Below are positions 32,173 to 38,862 of a DNA stretch of 47,802 bases, in pieces. Below the pieces are notes generated by a model. It ran no database searches and was not told the origin of the DNA. It saw only the letters and a program-made list of their open reading frames with translations. Source of the stretch: an uncultured Actinomycetes bacterium (GTDB lineage Bacteria; Actinomycetota; Acidimicrobiia; Acidimicrobiales; Ilumatobacteraceae); NCBI GenBank assembly GCA_937902105.1, contig CALGTP010000693.1, forward strand, positions 1 to 47,802, in the 5' to 3' direction. The translations under genes were made by a program, and so were the position numbers. The first letter of the stretch is position 1; each line of letters starts with the position of its first letter.

Positions 32173-33543
32173 ATGACGACTCTGCCAGGTTGCCTATGGG
32201 ATGAATACTCCTCTGCACAACCATGCATCGAGGCGGATTCCATTCCATCCACGGCAGATGTCGTGATCGTCGGCGCTGGATTGACTGGGCTTTGGTCGGC
32301 TCATTACCTACAGCAACGTTTTCCGCAGTGGAGAATATGCATCTTGGAAAAAAACTCGGTGGGATTTGGGGCGAGTGGTCGAAACGGTGGGTGGTGCTCA
32401 TCGTTGCTACCGATGTCTCTTGAATCGCTGGAGAAGTCCCATGGTGCCGTTCTCGCTACGGCGATGCAATGTGCAATGCATGACACCGTTGATGAGATTG
32501 ATCACCAAATCACCGCACTTGGCATTAACTGTGATTTCCACAAAGGTGGATCAATTGATGTTTGTCGTTCCCAGTCGCAGTTACAAAAAGCACGCACTCG
32601 GGTAGATACGGCTCGCAGATTTAACATTGATGCCGATCATCTACGAATTCTCTCGGCCAGTGAAACTCGTTCAGTTGTCAACATGCAGGGAGCGCTTTCG
32701 GCGGTATTTGATGCAGATAGCGCAGTTTTACATCCGAGGAAATTGGTGAATGGATTAGCCCAAAGTCTTTGGCAAGGGGGTGTGGAGATTTATGAGGGGG
32801 TGGAAGTGCGCTCGCTATCCCCCAATCGAGCCCACACGAATAAAGGCGACATTGATACTGGGGTCATTATTCGGGCAACAGAGGCCTTCACTTCTTCATT
32901 GAAAGGTCACAGTCGGGAGATTTTGCCACTGTATTCCTTAATGATCGCAACCGAACCTCTCACCCAGACGTTGTGGGATGACATTGGTTTGAAAGACCGC
33001 ACAACATTTAATGACGGTCGAAATATGATCATTTACGGTCAAAGAACAGCTGATGGTCGACTCGCGTTCGGCGGACGAGGTGCTCCCTACCATTTCGGCT
33101 CTGCGATTCGTCCGCACTTCGATCGCAATATAAAGGTGCGCGAAATGCTGCAGCACACGCTGTTGGAATTGTTCCCCATTCTCCATGGCACTGCGTTTAC
33201 TCACCACTGGGGTGGCCCACTAGGAGCGGCGCGTGATTGGCACAGCTCGGTGACCTTTGATCGCACCACAGGGATTGCTACCGCTGGCGGATACGTCGGT
33301 GATGGTGTCGCCACAGCCAATTTGGCTGCTCGCACCTTGACTGACCTCATCAGTGGACAACAAAGTCATCTCACCACTCTTCCGTGGGTCAATCACATCT
33401 CTCGAAAATGGGAACCTGAACCCATCAGATTTTTCGCTGTGAACACAATGACAAAACTGGCTTCAATCGCAGACAATCATGAAGCACAAACAGGTCGTGG
33501 GTCACAGATGATTGAGAATCTGCTTTCACGTTTGACTTCTTAA
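32173..33543 (+). CDS. FAD-dependent oxidoreductase (DAO family, PuuB/glycine-oxidase-like)
   Basis: 456-aa flavoprotein. The dinucleotide fold VVIVGAGLTGL lies at 30-40, and EKNSVGFGASGRNGGW is the motif shared with gamma-glutamylputrescine oxidase and related amine oxidases. The C-terminal FAD segment is GGYVGDGVATANLAARTLTD. It probably oxidises an amine or amino acid with oxygen. Its convergent neighbour is a ProA-like aldehyde dehydrogenase, and an amine oxidase plus aldehyde dehydrogenase pairing would make chemical sense, but this is only a positional hint. 4-bp overlap of the stops. Confidence 0.87.
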   Translation: MTTLPGCLWDEYSSAQPCIEADSIPSTADVVIVGAGLTGLWSAHYLQQRFPQWRICILEKNSVGFGASGRNGGWCSSLLPMSLESLEKSHGAVLATAMQCAMHDTVDEIDHQITALGINCDFHKGGSIDVCRSQSQLQKARTRVDTARRFNIDADHLRILSASETRSVVNMQGALSAVFDADSAVLHPRKLVNGLAQSLWQGGVEIYEGVEVRSLSPNRAHTNKGDIDTGVIIRATEAFTSSLKGHSREILPLYSLMIATEPLTQTLWDDIGLKDRTTFNDGRNMIIYGQRTADGRLAFGGRGAPYHFGSAIRPHFDRNIKVREMLQHTLLELFPILHGTAFTHHWGGPLGAARDWHSSVTFDRTTGIATAGGYVGDGVATANLAARTLTDLISGQQSHLTTLPWVNHISRKWEPEPIRFFAVNTMTKLASIADNHEAQTGRGSQMIENLLSRLTS

Positions 33544-35027
33544 CGGTGCTGCGCCGAGTCCTTCTGATGCATCACATAGCGCACCGAAAACACTCCGTCG
33601 CCAGACAAAATTCCACCGCGTGCGAATAATCGGCCGTGTTGCCAATTTGAAAGGCCGAGTTCAGGTCGAGCCAAAGCGTATTGACCATCTACCCATCTAG
33701 TGAATCCATCACCGACAAAGGGTGCCTCACAAAGCCGATAGACAATCTCAAAATCGCTCTCATCATCAGAGATAACAGCAACCACAAATCGAGGACTATA
33801 GCTATTGAACAACTCGCAACTCTCCTCAAGCGACTCCGTGAAACGGATGGATAATTCAGGTTGCTGATCCCACTCCCATTCTTCGGCCAAATAGTCGTCT
33901 CCCTGATGCGCATGTAACTCAACTTCATCGGATTGCTGCAAACTCTGCTTGATTTTAAGTTCGTCGGCAAACGAAGCACAGTGGATAACTGCTCGAGTTG
34001 ACCTTGATGCAGATGCCTCCGTGATCCCTTGTAGTACAGCGGCTAAAAGGCCTGGTGAGCGGGGCAAACAAATGACATTGGCAGTGTTACACACCTTGCG
34101 GTCAAGTGAATGACGAATGCAAGCCGTGACGCGCTCAGGTGAGGCCGAGTCAGCAACCAATATCCACGCTCCACCAGTACCGTGCAAGCTCACTGGTATC
34201 CCAGATTGGCGAGCAACCGCACCTAACTGGCTGACTGCTTGACCACTTCCGCGAGCCACAGCAAGGCCAAGCCCTTGGTGAGAGAACAACGCGTACCCAG
34301 ATGATCTTTCAGGAGAATGAATCAACTGGACTGCACCTTCAGGAAGCCCACTTGACTTCAGTGCCGGCAAGAGAGCGCAAGCCATAATTTCCCTCGCTGT
34401 GGCCAACGCGTCACTGCCTATCCGAAAAACGACAGTGTTACCAGAACGCAAAACACCCGTCGCATCGGCGAAAACATTTGGTCGTCCCTCAAATACAAAA
34501 CCAACCACTCCCAAAGGAGCACGCCTTTCTTGGACGTTCCAAGTCGGATGTTCAACCGAGTTACCCAGGACATCGCGAGTATCTCCCAGATCCCTCCACA
34601 TACGCAACGAGCCAATCATTTCGGTGCGCATTTTGTCGTCTATCAGTAGCCGCGTCGTGGAACGCTTGGCGCGCATTACTCTTTCAACATCTTCTTGATT
34701 GGCCGCGGCAATTCGCTTGAATATTTTGGGATCTTCAAGGTTGTTGGCGAAGGACTCATAAAAGTCGGAAATTTCTGCTGGTGTAACGCTACTCATTGCG
34801 GCAAACGCAAACTGAGCCTGCGTCACGGCATGGTCCGCAAGTTCAAAGATGGCTTGCGGTATGTGTAGAAGTTGGCCGGTTTCCTGAACGACTACCAGAC
34901 GGTCACCCTGTACAAATGACTCCGCCAACAAGGAGGACACTGTCGTCCAACGATTCCCGGCAAAAGGTATGACCTGACCCACGCTCAACTTTGAAAGCAC
35001 TCCAGTTTCAAGATTGTCAGTCGACAT
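33540..35027 (-). CDS. Divergent ProA-like aldehyde dehydrogenase with N-terminal extension
   Basis: 495 aa, about 70 longer than glutamate-5-semialdehyde dehydrogenase. The ProA-like core runs from about residue 75. It has GVVGFVFEGRPNVFADATGV near 173-192, RSGNTVVFRIGSDA, the catalytic Cys313 in DRKVCNTANVICL and a C-terminal LFARGGILSGDGVF that parallels ProA's HARGPMG. Residues 1-70 form an unrecognised, mostly beta segment (VGQVIPFAGNRWTTV, QGDRLVVVQETGQLLH). The core is too divergent to call it the proline enzyme; a related acyl-phosphate or semialdehyde reductase is plausible. TAACAT stands 6 nt before the ATG. Confidence 0.82.
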   Translation of the reverse strand: MSTDNLETGVLSKLSVGQVIPFAGNRWTTVSSLLAESFVQGDRLVVVQETGQLLHIPQAIFELADHAVTQAQFAFAAMSSVTPAEISDFYESFANNLEDPKIFKRIAAANQEDVERVMRAKRSTTRLLIDDKMRTEMIGSLRMWRDLGDTRDVLGNSVEHPTWNVQERRAPLGVVGFVFEGRPNVFADATGVLRSGNTVVFRIGSDALATAREIMACALLPALKSSGLPEGAVQLIHSPERSSGYALFSHQGLGLAVARGSGQAVSQLGAVARQSGIPVSLHGTGGAWILVADSASPERVTACIRHSLDRKVCNTANVICLPRSPGLLAAVLQGITEASASRSTRAVIHCASFADELKIKQSLQQSDEVELHAHQGDDYLAEEWEWDQQPELSIRFTESLEESCELFNSYSPRFVVAVISDDESDFEIVYRLCEAPFVGDGFTRWVDGQYALARPELGLSNWQHGRLFARGGILSGDGVFSVRYVMHQKDSAQHR

Positions 35028-35033
35028 GCTTCT

Positions 35034-35039
35034 ATGTTA
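35034..35039 (-). promoter_or_regulatory. Predicted -10 (TAACAT), leaderless start of ProA-like gene
   Basis: Minus-strand TAACAT, 6 nt, then ATG at 35027. Confidence 0.45.
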
Positions 35040-35064
35040 CGAGCAGGAACCCCCTTCAACCGTC

Positions 35065-35070
35065 TACTGT
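35065..35070 (+). promoter_or_regulatory. Predicted -10 (TACTGT), leaderless start of MBL hydrolase
   Basis: TACTGT, 6 nt, then GTG at 35077. It favours this GTG over the upstream ATG/TTG starts, which would overlap the divergent ProA-like gene. Confidence 0.48.
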
Positions 35071-35076
35071 GGTGAT

Positions 35077-35787
35077 GTGGATGATCGCTTTTACTTCAGA
35101 CAATTACTATCCGGATATGACTTTGCCAAAGATGATCACACTGCCATGCAAATGGCGAATTTCGTGTATCTCCTAGGTGACCGCGCAACAGGCGAGTGCA
35201 TCGTGGTTGATCCGGCCTATGCAGTGGATGATCTCGTCAATGTCGCTCTCGCCGATGGCATGAAAATCACCGGCGCATTAGCCACACACTTCCATGCTGA
35301 TCATGTTGGTGGCTCAATGATGGGGCACAAGATTGAGGGCATCACACAGCTGCTTGAACGGTCAAGCGTGGGTATCCACGTCAACAAAGAGGAAGCGCCG
35401 TGGATTTTGAAGACGACTGGAGTCAGTCAAGCCGATCTGATTAGTCACGAGGCAGGTGACGTTGTCAGCGTTGGATCTCTTGACATCACTCTGCTTCACA
35501 CACCTGGGCACACACCAGGTTCTCAATGCTTCTTGGTGAACGACTGCCTCATCTCGGGTGACACCCTCTTTCTTGATGGTTGTGGTCGTACGGACTTCCC
35601 AGGAAGCGATCCAGAACTGATGTATCACAGTTTGCAAACACTCAATAGTCTCCCCGATCAGACAATTATTTATCCTGGTCATCGCTATTCGCAAAATGCT
35701 TATGAACCTCTAGCCGAAGTGCGTCAGCACAATTTTGTTCTTAAACCAATGAATAAAGAACAGTGGACGTCGATCTTTGCTGGCTAA
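35077..35787 (+). CDS. Metallo-beta-lactamase-fold hydrolase (glyoxalase II-like)
   Basis: 236 aa. The binuclear metal motif is HFHADH at 71-76, with later ligands in HTPGHTPGS near 146, SGDTLF near 168 and YPGHRY near 205, so the complete site is present. The N-terminal DDRFYFRQLLSGYDFA with NFVYLLGD is a feature I associate with actinobacterial homologues beginning at this point, which agrees with the GTG at 35077. Likely a thioester or persulfide hydrolase; substrate unproven. Confidence 0.88.
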   Translation: MDDRFYFRQLLSGYDFAKDDHTAMQMANFVYLLGDRATGECIVVDPAYAVDDLVNVALADGMKITGALATHFHADHVGGSMMGHKIEGITQLLERSSVGIHVNKEEAPWILKTTGVSQADLISHEAGDVVSVGSLDITLLHTPGHTPGSQCFLVNDCLISGDTLFLDGCGRTDFPGSDPELMYHSLQTLNSLPDQTIIYPGHRYSQNAYEPLAEVRQHNFVLKPMNKEQWTSIFAG

Positions 35788-35806
35788 CTTTCTTAGGAAA
35801 ATGTAT

Positions 35807-36538
35807 CTAGCCGCTCAGTCCAGCGATCAGTGCTGAGATACCAGCCACAGTTAAAAGAGCGAGCACAAATTGGCGCGACGCTGTCTCATTCACAAGGCGC
35901 TGCAATCGCCTTCCCAAAAAGATTCCTCCAAGCAACACGGGCACTGCACTCAGCGAGGCTACAAGTTGATCTTGTGTGACTTTGCGTAATAGCGCGAAAG
36001 AGGTGAGCGTGAGCACACCTGAGACGGTGAAAATCATGCTGATTGTGGCGCGAAAACGAGCAATCGGCATCTTGCGGCCTTGCAAGGCGAAAACTAATGG
36101 TGGCCCATTAGTTGACAGAGAAGCCGCCAGGGCTCCGCTCAGGATTCCAGCAACCCACTCCAGCCAACCTCGTGTGTTGGACAACGTCGAACCTTTGACA
36201 AGCAGTACAACGGAGCACAGGACACCAACACCAAGCAAAACCTTGAGAACCTGCACATCCACGGAACTAAAAACAACTAGCCCCAGCGGAATACCCAAAA
36301 GGCATGAAAAACTCAGCCTCCTGACAACGGCATAATCAGCCTCTCGACGCCCGGACCAGGCTTGAAAGCTACTGCTCATAAAACCCAAGAAGTTGGCTAT
36401 GACTACGCCATCGTGAGTATCGATGAAAAGTGCCATTAATGGCACCGCCAAGAGAGCGAAGCCGAAGCCAACAATGTTTTGCACTGTTGTCGCAAGAAGA
36501 ACTACCGCCAACAAAAGCCAGAGGTCTACAGAACCCAT
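35807..36538 (-). CDS. TauE/SafE family permease
   Basis: 243-aa membrane protein with about eight helices in two repeats. The N-terminal TTVQNIVGFGFALLAVPLMALF and the central LEWVAGILSGALAASLSTNGPPLVFAL are the two family signature helices. Members export sulfite, sulfoacetate or other organic anions. The ATG at 36538 is chosen because the 54 upstream codons are not family-like. The intergenic region to the M20 gene (36539-36610) holds the 17-bp dyad, 49 bp upstream of this start, so the permease may share the catabolic regulator. Confidence 0.86.
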   Translation of the reverse strand: MGSVDLWLLLAVVLLATTVQNIVGFGFALLAVPLMALFIDTHDGVVIANFLGFMSSSFQAWSGRREADYAVVRRLSFSCLLGIPLGLVVFSSVDVQVLKVLLGVGVLCSVVLLVKGSTLSNTRGWLEWVAGILSGALAASLSTNGPPLVFALQGRKMPIARFRATISMIFTVSGVLTLTSFALLRKVTQDQLVASLSAVPVLLGGIFLGRRLQRLVNETASRQFVLALLTVAGISALIAGLSG

Positions 36539-36587
36539 AAACACCCAAGATTTTTGGTTGAACCTGAAGATGACATCAACATTGTCC

Positions 36588-36604
36588 TTAACAAAATGTA
36601 AACT
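36588..36604 (+). promoter_or_regulatory. 17-bp dyad operator overlapping -10 of M20/carbamoylase/XDH operon
   Basis: TTAACAAAATGTAAACT. It is 16/17 identical to the site at 44753-44769, and each lies exactly 6 nt before a GTG start. The 3' end TAAACT is a -10 hexamer. The first 15 bases form an imperfect dyad around ACAA-A-TTGT (this copy is less symmetrical than the other). Best explained as a shared repressor or activator site on leaderless promoters. Confidence 0.62.
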
Positions 36605-36610
36605 TGCCCT

Positions 36611-37903
36611 GTGTCCGGAACGGAGAACTTTTTCAGTGTAAGACCACCCACCTCCTTGGGCGTGCATATCTCTGGAACTCGCCTCCTCAGCAGGCTGCAA
36701 GATCTAGCTGACATCGGTCCGATTGCTGGTGGCGGGTCCTGTCGTTTGGCACTCACCGATGAAGATCGGCTCGGCCGTGACCTGATCGTGACCTGGATGA
36801 AGGATCTCGGCTTGGAGATTTCCATCGACGGCATCGGCAATATAGTTGGCACATGGGATGTCGGATCCGGCGCCCCAGTGATGACTGGTAGCCACATTGA
36901 TACGGTTCGTACTGGAGGCCGTTACGACGGAAATCTGGGTGTACTGGCGGGCCTTGAGGTCATTGAAACCCTAATGGCAGCTCAATTGTCGCCACCCCGA
37001 CCCTTGAGCGTTGGCGTTTTTACCAACGAGGAAGGGGCCCGCTTCCAGCCCGACATGATGGGTTCTTTAGTTTTTGCAGGTGGACTGGCACTCGAGGAAG
37101 CGCTGAACACTGTCTCCATTGACGGTGCCGTGTTGGCTGACGAACTGAACCGTATTGAATACGCCGGTTCATCCCCGAGCCCAGGAGCCGTACCCCACGC
37201 CTTCGTGGAACTGCATATTGAGCAAGGTCCGCTACTCGAGGCAAAGGGCGTGCGCTTTGGTGCAGTCACTGGGGTGCAAGGAATTTCATGGCAGGAAGTG
37301 CTCATTGAGGGGCAAAGCAACCATGCAGGGACCACCCCCATGTCACTGCGGCACGATCCAGCATTTGTGGCGGCGAAGATCACCGTATTTTTACGTGAAT
37401 TGGCCGAGCGCTTAAGCGGGCATCAAGTCTGTACAGTCGGCAAAATCGACATACATCCCAACCTCATTAATGTCGTACCAAAATCAGCTCTCCTCACTCT
37501 CGATATTCGAAATACCGATGAACTCATTCTGCAACAAGCGGAGTCTGAAGTCGCCGAGTTCATGAATACCCTTGCTAACTCCGAAGGAGTCAGAATCACC
37601 ACAAGGATCTTGGCGCGTTTTGAACCTGTGGTGTTTGACTCTCGAGTCATTGACTTAATCGAAAGTATCACCGAGAGCCATGGGCACTCAGTGATGAGAA
37701 TGCCATCTGGCGCAGGTCACGATGCGCAGATGTTGGCGAGGGTATGCCCTTCCTCAATGATTTTTACACCGTCGGTTTTAGGTATTAGCCACAATCCTGC
37801 CGAATTTACAGAACCAGATGACCTCATTGATGGCTCAAATATTTTATTAGACACGATGTGGCAGTTAGCGCACATGAATTTTGACGAGAAAACAGGAGAT
37901 TGA
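36611..37903 (+). CDS. M20 family amidase (hydantoinase/carbamoylase or allantoate amidohydrolase type)
   Basis: 430-aa binuclear zinc amidohydrolase that releases the carbamoyl or ureido group from N-carbamoyl-L-amino acids, allantoate or ureidoglycolate-like substrates. Metal ligands appear as H95 (GSHIDTV), D106 (RYDGNLG), E141 region (FTNEEGARF), the ELHIEQGPLLE segment and a late His in GISHNPAEF. The SNHAGTTPMSLRHD dimerisation motif is typical. The start is a GTG exactly 6 nt after the TAAACT -10. It leads the operon continued by the nitrilase-type carbamoylase (2-bp gap). L-carbamoylase versus allantoate specificity cannot be settled by eye. Confidence 0.9.
   Translation: MSGTENFFSVRPPTSLGVHISGTRLLSRLQDLADIGPIAGGGSCRLALTDEDRLGRDLIVTWMKDLGLEISIDGIGNIVGTWDVGSGAPVMTGSHIDTVRTGGRYDGNLGVLAGLEVIETLMAAQLSPPRPLSVGVFTNEEGARFQPDMMGSLVFAGGLALEEALNTVSIDGAVLADELNRIEYAGSSPSPGAVPHAFVELHIEQGPLLEAKGVRFGAVTGVQGISWQEVLIEGQSNHAGTTPMSLRHDPAFVAAKITVFLRELAERLSGHQVCTVGKIDIHPNLINVVPKSALLTLDIRNTDELILQQAESEVAEFMNTLANSEGVRITTRILARFEPVVFDSRVIDLIESITESHGHSVMRMPSGAGHDAQMLARVCPSSMIFTPSVLGISHNPAEFTEPDDLIDGSNILLDTMWQLAHMNFDEKTGD
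37894..37898 (+). promoter_or_regulatory. Ribosome-binding site of carbamoylase gene (AGGAG)
   Basis: AGGAG, 7 nt before the ATG at 37906 and inside the end of the M20 gene. It selects this ATG over the TTG at 37900. Confidence 0.6.
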
Positions 37904-37905
37904 CG

Positions 37906-38862
37906 ATGGACTCTCTATCTCGCACAGTTGTCGTCGGTGCCGCACAATTAGGTCCGATTCAAAAGCATCATTCTCGAGCCGAAGTCGTGCAGCGTTTAAT
38001 CTCTCTGTTACGTGAAGCCAAATTGCGCGATTGTGACTTGGTCGTTTTTCCCGAACTGGCATTGACGACTTTTTTTCCGCGATGGTTTGTGGAAGACATT
38101 ACGGAGACAGACCATTGGTACGAAAGCAGCATGCCCAGTTCTGAAACTCAACCCCTTTTTGACGAGGCCAAGAAACTAGGAATCGGTTTCTGCCTGGGTT
38201 ATGCCGAACTCACTGCCCCAGACGATGTAGGTGCGAGACATCGTTACAACACTCAAATTTTAGTTGAAAAAGATGGATCAGTCGTTGCTCAGTACCGCAA
38301 GGTGCATATCCCTGGTCACGCCCATCATGAACCTGATCGCCCATTTCAACACGCTGAGCGTTACTACTTTGAACCAGGAACAGAAGGCTTCGGAGTTTGG
38401 CATTGTTTTAATGGACTTGTTGGCATGATGATTTGCAACGACCGTCGCTGGCCTGAGTCATATCGTGAAATGGGTTTGCAGGGCGTCGAGTTAATCCTCT
38501 GTGGATACAACACCCCTATTCACTATGTTCCCGATCCAAGCCAAGATATTCTCCAGGGTTTCCACAACTCGCTAGTGATGCAATCAGGGGCTTACCAAAA
38601 TGGAACATGGGTTGTCGGTGTCGCAAAGGCTGGCGTCGAAGAAGGTGTCGACTCGCTAGGCCAAACATCTATCGTGGCGCCGAGTGGAGAAATAGTTGCG
38701 CGGACACTCACCACTGACGACGAACTTATTGTGGCGTCATGCGATCTTGATTGGTGCCAGCGTTACAAGAATACGTTATTTGATTTTGACAAATACCGGC
38801 GTCCAGAGATGTATCAACGCATCACTCGCCAGCGTGGAGCGATTGTGCAGCCAAAGCCATGA
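37906..38862 (+). CDS. Nitrilase-family N-carbamoyl-D-amino-acid amidohydrolase-like protein
   Basis: 318-aa carbon-nitrogen hydrolase. The catalytic triad is E50 (VVFPELALTTFFPRW), K132 (YRKVHIPGH) and C177 (MMICNDRRWPE). These sequences match the D-carbamoylase branch of nitrilases closely. It would hydrolyse an N-carbamoyl amino acid to the free amino acid, CO2 and ammonia. Having two unrelated carbamoyl-cleaving folds in tandem suggests either two stereochemistries or two successive ureido bonds. It overlaps the Mo hydroxylase gene by 4 bp. Confidence 0.9.
   Translation: MDSLSRTVVVGAAQLGPIQKHHSRAEVVQRLISLLREAKLRDCDLVVFPELALTTFFPRWFVEDITETDHWYESSMPSSETQPLFDEAKKLGIGFCLGYAELTAPDDVGARHRYNTQILVEKDGSVVAQYRKVHIPGHAHHEPDRPFQHAERYYFEPGTEGFGVWHCFNGLVGMMICNDRRWPESYREMGLQGVELILCGYNTPIHYVPDPSQDILQGFHNSLVMQSGAYQNGTWVVGVAKAGVEEGVDSLGQTSIVAPSGEIVARTLTTDDELIVASCDLDWCQRYKNTLFDFDKYRRPEMYQRITRQRGAIVQPKP

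Noticed and set aside
35014-35076. Upstream TTG/ATG starts for the MBL hydrolase
   Set aside because: They would overlap the divergent ProA-like start, and the 17-21 extra residues are not family-like; the GTG at 35077 has the expected promoter spacing.
36982-37383. 133-codon frame antisense to the M20 amidase
   Set aside because: Ser/Pro-rich shadow of a well-supported gene; no family resemblance.
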